The notes beneath the pieces were generated by a model that was given only the letters and a program-made list of their open reading frames with translations, made no database searches and was not told the origin of the DNA. The position numbers and the translations under genes were made by a program. From Davidsoniella eucalypti (lineage: Eukaryota; Ascomycota; Sordariomycetes; Microascales; Ceratocystidaceae), in assembly GCA_004009845.1 (NCBI GenBank), contig RMBW01000135.1, positions 1 to 64,000 on the forward strand: 64,000 bases of DNA, given 5' to 3'. Shown here piece after piece: positions 22,301 through 33,693 of this stretch; the first letter of the stretch is position 1; every line of letters begins with the position of its first letter.

Positions 22301-25300
22301 TGGGAAAACACTGGTCTGACACACAACTATGGTCTCCCTGTGAAACGTGCGTCGGAACCTAAGACGGGGAAGGATACTGCATTGAGTGTACCTGGTGTTC
22401 CTGTCAAAAAGGCCGAATGTAACCCTAGTACGTGGTACGCTTTAAGAACACCGCGAGGGACTTCATTGGAAGAGGCATAGAAGGACAAGAAAGTACAGCT
22501 AAAGAATATAGGCACAAAAGATTGAACGAATAGAAGCCTGTGAGGGCGCCAAGTCGCGAAGCGTGCTGGTAGGTGCTGGCACTAGACTAGACAGGTAGAC
22601 TGGTGATACTGTTCATGTCAAGTCGCTTGTGGTAAACTAGGAAATGGGACAAAGAAGGCGTTGATGCTACTGAAGTGCGTACCATCTACACCACCAAAAC
22701 AGAGTCTCTCTTGTGCCTTGCGCCTAAGAAGTCGCGGTAGAGGAGTTGCGCTTGTTTTGGGAGAGTCTGAGCCTTTTCTTCCTTCTTCTGGCATGAAATG
22801 GCAGGTGCAGAAGAAGCTTGCGGTTGTTGCACCCGGAGTGGCATATCGTTATCGTTACGCTGGCGAGCCATCAAACAACGGCATTCTATCATATTTCGGA
22901 TAACTGAGGGTGTGTCACGAAAGTGTTATAACGTGGCAATTCGTGTTCAAAGCATGTTTTCTGTCTGTACATCACAAGCTGTGTCATACTCTACGCTTGT
23001 CATACTCTACGCTTGTTTACTCTACGCTTGTTTTGTCCCCGATTTAGCGTACCTCCTTTCGTGTCCAGAAAGACCATATAGGAAGGCCGTAAGATGGATA
23101 TCAAGATAAAGGGAGACAAGGCAAGCATTATGCTGAATACGATGCAAACTGACGTTCGTTAATGTGACACCCACCGTCGTGTTGTTACGTATGTCGTTGT
23201 AATAGAAGCATGTTTAGATTTGCGTATACATAGTAGTACTAGGTCTATAGATTCACCTAGATTGACAGTCGAATTTTATCGGTTCATGACCAGATTGAGA
23301 ACTAAAGTAGGTGGCAATGCTTAGCCTTGATGTTTTTCTTCTCTCTGATTTCTCGTCACTCTCCGAACCAGCAATATTTTTCACGGGAACCTGTTTTGCC
23401 TGTAAGACAGCGTACTTCCATTGTCGATTGCTATTAGAAATAACTATTGACAATAATATATAAGACAGGGACTCCGATAGAATTCCATGTAATAAATATT
23501 CGTCAAGAGCATAAGTACATGTACAGGATTATGGGCGAAAATAAAAGACACAGGTGCAAGACCGGCAAAAAGGGATGCCCACTAAGTAAGGAGAGCCACC
23601 TGCATTGCCACTCAACACATTGAGTGCTACCGTATTTTGAAGCTAATGCAGGTATTTGTAGCTGAAGCTGTGGAGAATACATGGACAGCGAGAGAGAGAT
23701 ATTATTAAAATACTCGAGCTATAGGAAAAAGGGACGGCTTAGCAACGAGTAGTTAGTCTCTTGTCGTGAGGGGGGGGGGTAGTACCCAAAAACTTGAATA
23801 GCATGGATGGGCACGGACCTGTTCAAACCCCCGGGAACATACAGATGTACTTACTTACTGGTACATGTAGCAATGTAGCATATCTGTACTTATAGCTTAC
23901 TATAATTGTATGGTCAGTTCGCCATGTCGGCATTACTTGACCTATTCCAAACCACTTTTGCTAAGTATGTTCACTGTCAGAAATGATTACAGGGGTACAC
24001 CCTGATATAAGAGTACGATTTTTGATCTCTCAATCAACTCCAATGATATTCAGAATCCGCATGTAGCGTGTCTGATTCGAGGGCTTTTACTTGAAAAGTA
24101 CCACATCACACTTTTCTAAAATAAGAAGAATCTAGGCCCAATGTGATTTTGCTTTGCCCGGCATTCTTCTCGAAACGGTCGAGTTTAATGATGCCGCAAA
24201 AGACACCCTGTCAGGCTAGAAATATACTTAGAACCTGATTCTCATAGGCCAGGCGAGTCTGACATGTCAAGATTATAATATCATTAGAGTATCATAGCGA
24301 AGAAACTTACATGTAGCGGAATCACTTCAAGTTTATTACTAGTCTGTCGATTTATCTATAGGCAGGTAGCTTCAATACGTGCATGACTGTATGACGAACA
24401 GGCAGCTTTTCTCGCTAATGTACTCCACTGAGCAAACAAAATTTCCCAAAAGCATCAGAGCTGTACTGCATTATTGTGCTATTATGTACTTAAGCTGCTG
24501 CGAGCTGTATTAAGCATTACTTTTCTCGCAAAATAAAAACCATCAGACCATGCCATGTCCTTGTTTTTTTTTTCTCCGGGAAGCCATCCGGAGGTCTGTG
24601 GTTCGCTCTTTAAGGCATCAAGCTGTGATGCCGGGACTTTTATGTATTCAAAACAGGCAAACAGGCATAACCTCGCTGTAGCTAGACACGCGCCATACAG
24701 CTGAAATAGCCTAATTCTCCGCTTGGGTCTGGTATCCCAGTAGGTGTGTAAGTATGCCGGAATAGTCAACGAAGGTCTATGAAAATCAGTCAGAAACATG
24801 CTCTCCTTCTTCTGCCGGAATACCACCCGTACTATCGCCGGTCTTTGGAGACAACGGGTCTATCGAAAGCAGATCACATCGGGAGGCGGGATATTCCAGG
24901 ATCGAGTCTTGGCATACTTGGACACTGCTGGGTTATCCAAGAATGGGGGTTTTTCGCCATTCAACACTCACTTGGACATCTCAACGACCAGACATTCAAC
25001 TAGCTTGGAAAACCAAGTGCCGTGACGCAGAGCCGAGACAATAAGTTAGAGACAGGTTGGGCTTGATTCAGAAGTGACTGGTTAAAGCATCTTGTCCCTC
25101 TTCCCCCCCCCCTGAAGAGCAGCTTCTACAGGGTCTTGTCGTCACTACTCCCTATTGCCGCCGTTGGTCCAGCAAGCGCCGTTTTCTGAATTAGCGGATC
25201 TTGCAATACTATTTGCACCTAAACTTCGAACTCTTTCAAATGCAACTCAACATATGGAACTAGTCGATACAAAGGAAGCATTTGCTGATTTCAGTGTCAG

Positions 25301-27474
25301 ACCGGCCTTATTTTTTCTTTTTCAAAAATTGTCTTTTTGTTCTTGCCCTGCCTTGTCTAGTAACTCGGCAATTATGTCACATCAACAACAGAGTCAACCA
25401 GCAATTCTACTGGGCTGGCCTAATTTCCGACAGGTTGATCGGTGGAAATGATCCTGGATTGTCTTCCTTCAGGCAAGTCAGCTAAGTAAGGCCCCAACTC
25501 GCCTCTATTCCTCCATCATGGGACGCTGGAGCTTAGAATCAGTGATCGTGGTGGCCAACCTATTTGCTAATTTCTGTCTTGTTCAACTAGTTGTTGTTCT
25601 ACTGGCTAGCGTACAAGATTGGTCAGTAACTGTCTTGTGTACAGGGTCTTGATCCTAGCTGCGAGAATGACAAACCCAAGAAACAAAAACCTCAGGGCCA
25701 TTTCATGGGATTCTCCGCATTTGAAATCTAGCCCCCCCCCTAGCATGCATCACAGATTACAGAGCAACCACAGTGACCGAATGGATGAATGGGGCACAGC
25801 TATAGCCATCTCGCGATACTCGGCCTATGGCCAATGACACGCTCTCATCGCCTTGCTTGTATTAGTGCCTGTATGTGTTTTAGTCGGCATCGGTGTTTCC
25901 AGGATCCGGCGAAACACATCCGATTCCTACTTATCAAAGGGACTTTGCACTTTAGCACAAACAGCAGAAGGGTCTCTATGTTCTGGTTTTGTCTTGTGGA
26001 CATTCTGGAAGCTTTTGAAGACCCCTCGTAGTCTATACAGATATGCAATTCACCTGGGTACTTAGCTTTATGCTATATGCCTATGGTTACTGGTAGACAG
26101 ATAGATAGCTTGGAGTCCATGGCACTCGAATCGTAGCCGACAAGCCACGTCTAGACTAGGGTTCATCCTCCGTTCACCTCCCCGTCTTGTAGCAGCTGCA
26201 ACCCTACTATATTTTCGCACCAAGCACATCCTCTCTTTGGGGTTCTTCGCGCTTGGCATAACTACGGATGTTTCGTGTATCACATCAGACTAGCCTGCGT
26301 TTTCTCAGATGGGCCAGGCATCTTAGTCTACCTGAGATATAATACCTATTTGTAGGCACACATACTATATCCACCCCTCCATGGGCGTTTAATTAATTGC
26401 TAATGACTCTCCAGGATCCTTGTCATATATGTACGGCTAACAACAACTTTCTAATATATAGGTTTCCTTTTACTTTGGTTTTTACTTTTTCACCTTCCCT
26501 AGTATAAACCAAGTCAGAAGTAAGTACATATGTAAGGGACCAGGAACCATGCCCTCACAACAAAAGCCTGCAATTTATCTATATAGCTGGCTAGCAAGGT
26601 GGCGAGCTGGATGACTTGTTATTTGGCCGGCTCTCGGGAACAGAGGCCACTAGAGCTTTTACAGGTATCAGAATGCAAACAAGACGGATCTTTCAACCAT
26701 TCACAATGGAGAAGAAAAGAAAAAAAAGAAAAAAAAGGCCCGCTCTAGTCTATATTAGTGCTAGCGAGGCCCGTTAATTTTTCTATTTTATTGTATCATT
26801 TTCATACTAAGCTACAACCGGCGAGACATCTCTATACAAAATATAAAGAACCCGCCTATCCGTACAAACATTCGGAACACCCGTTTTTCTTTCTGAGGTG
26901 TTTCTTTCGGATTCTCTTGATTGCCTCCTGGAGTGTTATACTCTGCCATACTGATGAACATATATCTCTCCCCGACAGGAAGTCTATCTTTCTTCTTGGT
27001 TCTTGGCTCGGCTGTTCCTATATCTTGACTGCGCGATCTATACTCTACATTGGTCTTTGTGACCTTGCTTCTCGTGCCGATATTGTGCCAATCTTCTATA
27101 TAAACTACTATACGACCAGTTATAGACCGTCTTTTCCATCTCATTCCTGGCCATCAACGCTTTCCGCCAAAATCTCAGTCTTGGCCAGAATCGACTTGGG
27201 CCGTCTTGCGGGCTGTTTAGTGTCCTTTTTTCTAATAGTTATAACTAGACTATATACTAGGCGCTTGTTTTGCCTGGCTCGACTAAAAAGGCTACAATAA
27301 CTTCTGTCTTCCCACATATTTGGGATACGACACCGCCTTGCTCGATTCTTATATCGTTTGCCCATCTTTCTGTCGTCTTGAAGCCTCCCCCCTTCTTGTT
27401 TGTGGCCTCACCTACAACTTACTGGCTTTCTTTCGTTATATATTTCTTTTTTCTTGGCACCACACATCGCCGTC
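19330..27474. other. about 8 kb without a supported gene
   Basis: Long gene-poor stretch between the flavoprotein and receptor genes. It holds many short frames on both strands (longest about 190 codons, near the receptor 5' end) without domain features, plus small simple repeats such as purine runs at 19505-19535 and a three-copy 16-bp repeat at 22985-23031. No transposon protein, terminal repeat pair, tRNA or rRNA was recognised. The receptor-proximal part from about 26750 on is CT-rich on plus and is probably promoter and 5' leader. Confidence 0.4.
22985..23031. repeat. three-copy tandem repeat of a 16-bp unit
   Basis: Unit CATACTCTACGCTTGT occurs twice exactly (22985-23000 and 23001-23016), followed by a 15-bp variant (23017-23031). 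No function is apparent. Confidence 0.85.
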
Positions 27475-29189
27475 ATGCGTTTCTTCCGCGCGTTCTTAGC
27501 CGCGCTTTTAGCCGTCACTTCGGCAGCAGCAAGCTCGCTGTCGTCCATGCCGTCATGTGGTGTACGTTGATTGCCCGCCTCCCAGCTCTATCTTGCAGCG
27601 ATCTAGCGTTCCACAGCATCATGTCTTTCACTCTATACTGCCGCTTTGTACCACTGGGCCTGTTCGATGCGTACAACATACTAACAATTTACTTCCCATC
27701 TACAGCTGGCATGCCTAGTAAACGAGATCTCTGCTTCGCCCTGCAGCTTGACCAACACGACATGCCTGTGTGCCAATGCCACCTTGGCAGCCCAGATCCA
27801 GTCCTGTGTTCTGGCCTCCTGCAGTGTCAAGGACGTGTTGAGTGAGTGTGCCAGTATATAATGTACGCCCCGGCCCGTGAACTAACAGATACCCCATAGC
27901 CACCAAGAACCTGACCTCGACGAACTGTGGCGTGAGGGCTAGGGACAAGACCGCCACCTACAACACTGTGTCCAACGTCTTCGGCACTGTGTCTGGATGT
28001 GTTGTCGGCGTCCGCCTCGCCTACAAGACCTTCTACTCGCGCGAGGAGCTTGGCCTCGACGATCTTTTCATTCTGATCACCCTCGTGACCGGTATCCCGT
28101 CCAGCGTCATCAACGTACGCGCCCTCACCAAATACGGCCTGGCGCGCGACATCTGGACTATCGAGTTTGACGACATCACCACCTTTGGCCGCTACTTCTA
28201 CATCATGGAAGTCCTCTACTTTGCGCAGGTGTTCCTGCTCAAGCTGAGCATCCTGTTCTTCTATCTGCGCATCTTCCCCGACGCCGGTGTTCGCCGCTTC
28301 CTCTGGGGCTCGGTCGGCATCGACGTTGCCTACGGCATCGCCTTTGTCGTTGCTGCCATCTTCCAGTGCAGCCCCATCAGCTACTTCTGGACCAAGTGGA
28401 GTGGCGAGTTCACGGGGACCTGCGTGTCGACCAACCACCTGGCATGGGCGAATGCCTCGATCTCGATCATTCTCGATATCTTGATGCTGGCTATCCCCCT
28501 GAGCCAGCTGCGTCTGCTCAAGCTCCACTGGAAGAAGAAGGCAGGCGTCGCTCTGATGTTCTGTATTGGTACCTTGTAAGTGCTGTCCTCCGTCCGCGCG
28601 ATGCGACCCCGCCAAACCAGACGACTAAACATGTACAACACCCTGCTATAGTGTTACCGTCATCTCTATCGTGCGTCTCCGCTCACTCGTCGTCTTCGCC
28701 AACTCGCTGAACCCGACCTGGGACCAGTGGGAGGCCTCGCTCTGGTCGACGATCGAGATCAACGTCGGCATCATCTGCGCCTGCATGCCGGCCCTACGCG
28801 TCATCCTCGTCCGCGTATGTCCCCGCGTCTTCGGCGGCACGACCTACAACCGGAGCAAAGCCGGCTACTACGACAGCGGCAAGTACGCGCGCAGCACCAA
28901 CCGGTCCAACAACGGCATGCCTGCCGCCGGATCGAACCACGCCGCGATGCGGTCTGTGGCGGGCCGTGGAGACGACGAGGCGCCGGCGGATGTGGCGGCC
29001 GGCATCGTTTACTCGCGCTCGTACACGGTCAAGTATGGCGCGGACCACGACGAGACGTCGTTGGTTCAGATGGCAGACTTGGACCGTGCGTCGGCTAGAT
29101 CGGTGACAGACGACAGCTTTGAGCAGAAGCTGGCGTCACCGACCCAGGACACTTTCGGACAGAGCGTAGTCTCGCCCAAGCGGCTATGA
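27475..29189 (+). CDS. CFEM-domain seven-helix receptor (Pth11-like GPCR)
   Basis: Four exons (27475-27561, 27706-27841, 27900-28575, 28652-29189) giving 478 residues. Introns have CTAAC-type branch sites (ACTAACA, ACTAAAC) and join in frame. Signal peptide MRFFRAFLAALLAVTSAAA, then a CFEM domain with all eight cysteines (28, 32, 42, 49, 51, 63, 68, 84) in the standard spacing. Seven hydrophobic helices follow from about residue 95 to 375, including LDDLFILITLV, VFLLKLSILFFYLRIF and STIEINVGIICACMPALR, the last diagnostic of the fungal Pth11/rhodopsin-like group. The tail of roughly 100 residues is hydrophilic and likely cytoplasmic. In other fungi such receptors sense surface or host cues upstream of cAMP/MAPK signalling; the ligand here is unknown. 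Confidence 0.93.
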
Positions 29190-32148
29190 CAGAAGAACAG
29201 GGTGGCGAAGTATGGGACAGTGCTGTGTTTGTTCTGATCTGCCTCTGCTGTCTATTACCAGTTCCCGTCTGTCAGGCTGGTGGTCTCCTTGGGGCGGTTT
29301 TCCTTTTTACTTTTCTTTCTTTCCCTTCTCCAATACCCTCTTCAAACTATCCCAACTCTCTGAATAGAGATCTAAACGAGTTTTACGCCTTCCTTTTCTT
29401 TTCACTGTATACCACCTTATCTTACCATGTATCTAGTTACGCCACACAAAACCGGCTACTGTTTTCTTTATATCTTTACCCTCAAAGCGCCAAGCAAAGT
29501 GCCAATAAGTGAAAGGGAACTTCTCTCATTTCGATGATACGTGAGGCTGAACCCAGCTAAGATTACTTGACCAAAGTAGTATGAGGAATGTACACAAAGT
29601 GGAAGGCCCCCGAGTCAGATATCAAGCCATCACTGGAATTTGCACCACAAGCCACAGGCTATTCTTTCAGCCAAAGAGACAAAAAAAAGTCCGAATAATA
29701 GTGCAATTTGGCGTAGACCATAAAAATCCAATAGCAACTAACACAAGCAACCAGCTACAGATAAAAGTGCAGCAAGACATTTATTCTGAAACTAAGAAAA
29801 TAGTTACAAGGCCCAAAAGTTTCAAGATCTAAACTGAATAACCCTCCCCCCCCCAAAAAAAAAACAAAAAACAAAATGGAAGTCGCTTTTTTACTTCGGC
29901 TGTCAGTTTATTTGTGCCTAATGAGGGGGTTTTCTGTCTCTTTTATACATATTTTTGTAGTGGAATAGCAGAAGGAGTCTTGTGGTTTGATCTATACAAC
30001 TCTATGCACGCTATGATGCGGGTTATATGCAGATATGTGGCAGCTATACCGATATTGCACAGCAAAGGAAACAGGATAGCACCGGTGTATCTCAAGGGGG
30101 CATGGAAAGAGTCTAGACGCCAAAGGAAGCAAATGGAGATAGGACATAATCCAATTCGTCTAAGCCTTGCTTGGCAGCTCAAAGCGGCTTGTGTCTGCAG
30201 TCGGCTAGTATGATGTTCAAGCTAGCTAGGAGAACGCGATGACGATGATGGAGTTAAGAACGAACATGGACTTGGTCAAGACAAATCCAGGCATTCTCTA
30301 GCTGCCTTGGCCGTCGGCTTTATTATCATGGTAGCCTGTGCTGCTATCAACATATTCGCCTTGATGATGCCTGCCTGCACCGGTTCTCGCCATTTAAACT
30401 CAGGGCTCATCCACTCTGACATCATGACCATAGCCATAGCCGTTCTTATTCATCCTGCCAATGCCTGTGAACCCGTGATAGTGCACATGATTGAATGTGC
30501 ATTTTGGAAGTGAAGATTCGTGGTATTATCTCATAGGTCTTTTTGCTGAAAATGCAGATAGTACCAAGGCTCAAGAATTCGAGATAGGGCAGGCTTGCTT
30601 GTTGGAATATGATATGTGAAGTGTAAGAGAAGCAAAGAAGTAGGATTTTGATTCAGTTGGCTGTCTTACAGGGGGATTCAAACATATTTGCAGATATGGA
30701 TATCTATCAATTTTCTCTGATATGCATATATTCGTGTGCCAGCCTTCTGCTTCTGCGGTAGCTTCTAGCCGATTGGGGGGTTGCCTCTGTTATGATCTGA
30801 AAGACAGCTTGTTATATTGAGTGCCAAGCTTCCTTTGCGACAAGCCGCTAGTCAGTAACTTGAGGAAATCATGACTTCTATGCCTAGCTCCTCGAGGCCG
30901 TGAACCAAAACGTCGTGCGACCTGACACGCTTCTAATAGATATTTACGGCAGCGTGTCGGTCTATCAGAAGACGTCTTCTTCGTTGAACCGCCATTCGAT
31001 TTACGTAGCTCGTTCGTTAGCGTTTGTAGGGTCCTCTTTGGGCAGACGTTGCCAATGCTCGCGATATGCAGCGTGCGGGTTTTTGGCGTGTATCAAGTCA
31101 TTTGCGTGCAATTATCGTCACGGAGTTTCTTCAGAGTTGATTTGATGGTACTGGGATCAGCTTCGGGAAAGGCCTTGAAAAATCTCGCGAAATTTGAAGC
31201 CTTGTCTTCGCAGCTCCTTGAATTGAGATTTGTGTATTTGTGTAGGTGAAAGAAGGTGAAAGACGGAGAAACAGCCATGCCAGAGAACCCCAATTTAATA
31301 CATCCCCTACTGTTGATCTTCGTGGCGTACCAACAAAAGTATCAAGGCTGAATTCCCGCTTACGTAATCTACATAAAGAGGGTCTAGAACAGGGCATATT
31401 ATTTAGCGGAATATCAGGTTTCTTTTGCCTGGCACTAGTGGGAGGCATTTGTGTTCAGCGCATCATGTCAGCGCCCTACAGGAGTTAGTTAAACAAAATA
31501 CAATGGCTAATAAAAGAACCAAAAGAACCGGCCAGTCTTAATACTCACTCTTTTTTTTTTTCAATTTTTTTTTTTCATCACATCATCATTGCTTCCTCGG
31601 CGCATCCCGTTTTCTCGGCCGTTCTCTTCAAACCAGAATAAATCACAGATGCACTGCCTCCAGCTCATTGTATTTTTGGCTTGTATCTCTTTTTTAGCTG
31701 GCTTGGAAGATGTGAAACTAGAACGTCTTCAAGCCAATTCCATCGAACCTGAAATGCAAGCTCCCGCCCTTCCTTTTCTTCCTCTTTGTTCTTTGATCTT
31801 TTTCTTCCCCACCGAAATCCCCCATTCCAAAAACCAACGTATTAAATGTTCCATGGCTTCATTGAGTTATATAACCCGTCGATGATCTACCCTTTTTTCC
31901 TTCTTCTCCTGCTGTTTCTTGTCCCTTCAAATCACCCTAGCCGTGGATAATTGCTCTAATTCATCTCCCAGAAAGGGGGACCAGGCTTTGGATTTTGAGA
32001 AATACCGACTAAATACAGTACAGACGGCTCTCTCTTATTCCAGCGTTTCTACTTCTCCATCTCCCTCTTTGGTATCTTGTTTTTCTTTTCCTTGCCTGGG
32101 CCGAAACACGTTCAGCCTTATCGAATATCACAGCAAAGAAGCCCATCT

Positions 32149-32182
<34 letters not shown>

Positions 32183-32190
32183 CGCCCATC
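29190..32190. other. gene-poor spacer upstream of the CVNH gene
   Basis: Three kilobases with only short frames lacking family features. A homopolymer C/A stretch lies near 29846-29865. A TATATAA box at about 31866-31873, some 320 nt before the CVNH start codon, is a possible core promoter element. Confidence 0.4.
32151..32180. repeat. T30 homopolymer tract just upstream of the CVNH start codon
   Basis: Thirty consecutive T on plus, ending 10 nt before ATG 32191. Its length is liable to polymerase slippage, so the exact count may be inaccurate. Poly(dA:dT) tracts disfavour nucleosomes and are common in fungal promoters and leaders. Confidence 0.95.
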
Positions 32191-33000
32191 ATGGCGACAT
32201 CACAGCTATCAAGGCTTTTGCCGTATTGCTCGCGGCTTTTATCTGCCATAATGCTCGTCTGCATATTTTCTTCTTCGTCGAGCTTTGGTAGCGCCGAGGC
32301 CATGTCTCTTCCGCCATCAGCGTCAGGCTTTGGCGACTCGTGTCGGAATATTCTGCTAAACGCCAGCTTCTACGGCGAACCTGATATGCATTATTCCATC
32401 ATCAACGCCAAATGCCAGGCTTTGTCTGCCTCAACTGAAGCGTCTTCCTCGCAGGCTGTCCTCGATCCAGCTGTCGAGTTTGTCCAGAGCAGTATAGACT
32501 TGAATAATCACCTTGGAAACTTCAACGGCCAGCTTCGGTGGGACACGCAGTAAGTGAATCTTTCCTCTTTTCTCCCATCTCCCAGCGCTACCAAGGCACC
32601 CACGGAGATTACGGACTGTGTTCTTTTAGGCTAACCAATGTCTTTCTCTTTCGCTTAGAGGAGGCTTCGCTGAATCTTGCTTCGACTGCTACCTGCGCCG
32701 CCACAGTTCTTGGCGCCAATTCACTGTTTTGCACTGCGTTTGTAAGCGCGCGGGGGAAAAGACGCCAGTCTGGTTTCCCTCAAAAACAGAGATCGATCTC
32801 GGTATGTATTTCTTTGTCTTTTTTTTTTCCCCCTCATCTCTCTGTTGCTCAATGACAACAGTGCTGTTGGTTGCTTGGCGAACCGTTCTGATATCGGACA
32901 TGCCGCTAACCCTAAGCTAGACACGTCTATCGTGAATAGAGATGGCAGGCTTATTGCTGTCAACATTCCAGTGCATTCGCCAGTTCCGTCACCTCGGTGA
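32191..33000 (+). CDS. secreted cyanovirin-N homology (CVNH) domain protein
   Basis: Three exons: 32191-32549, 32659-32801 and 32921-33000; 193 residues. Intron 1 has CTAACC and TTAG. Intron 2 uses GTATGT and ends at a GCTAAC branch with a CTAG acceptor. An earlier acceptor at 32862 breaks the frame, whereas the chosen one restores the second CVNH half. A signal-anchor-like N-terminus (residues 1-37) is followed by a two-module CVNH: SCRNILLNASF and SSIDLNNHLGNFNGQLRW in the first, then GGFAESCFDCYL and IDLDTSIVNRDGRLIA in the second. CVNH proteins are small lectin-like folds; fungal ones bind mannose glycans or have unknown roles. The C-terminus after the domain is short and Pro-rich. Confidence 0.88.
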
Positions 33001-33693
33001 ATTCTGGGTTAACAGCCTGGCTTTTTGTTTCCGTTTGTTTCTTGTTTTACCTTTTTTTATCAGCCCAGTGTTGTTCCATATAGAGTTTCGCATGTGTCAA
33101 AAATACAGTCATTTTCTCGGTCTTTGAACTCGTCCTGTGAAGTGTCGTTCGCCTTGTTAACGTCGTCGATCTTTCTCAACTTATTGTCTACGTTACACGG
33201 CATCGCGTGTCGTTTTTGGGGGTTATTTTATTTTACATGCAATTTACTGGCTAGTCTGCTATTTAATTGGCTTCTATCTGTGTAAAATAGTCTTAATATG
33301 TCTATTTTGGCCGCACAAGAGGAGGCCGCCCGGATATTCGGCAGCGAGACTGCTCACAAAGGAGAGAAAAATGCTCTTAAACCCTGGCTTGTTTTCACGT
33401 CATCCGTGTCAATAAGCATACAGAAAATCAACGAGGATACTGTGATGGCGCTGTGTGAAGAATCTTATCCGGTAAGGTCGCCTATATTTTCCGGTAGGGT
33501 GCATTACATATCAATCCGCAGATCTGTCTGATATACAAACATCCATTGTACATAGCAACTATATGATTTTCTTTTCTTGTTACTGGGGATACACATCGTC
33601 CGACAACACATGCTTACAGGCTGATAGTGGCAATTATGGTATATGATATGTTCTATATGTATAGTTGTATATGTGCACGTCTCTTCTATTTAA
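33001..33693. other. spacer between CVNH gene and mitochondrial carrier gene (convergent)
   Basis: AT-rich 3' flanks of two convergent genes. One short frame at 33298-33531 has no recognisable feature. Confidence 0.4.

Noticed and set aside
26758..27300. 180-codon plus-strand open frame upstream of the CFEM receptor
   Set aside because: Composition is Phe/Ser/Arg-rich as expected from CT-rich leader DNA; no domain and no plausible splice into the receptor.
27827..28615. 262-codon minus-strand open frame
   Set aside because: Antisense shadow of the CFEM receptor exons, with no family features.
31649..31885. Short plus-strand frame starting MHCLQLIVFLACISFLAG with signal-peptide look
   Set aside because: Only 78 codons, hydrophobicity explained by T-rich DNA, overlaps the putative TATA region of the CVNH gene, and no second supporting feature.
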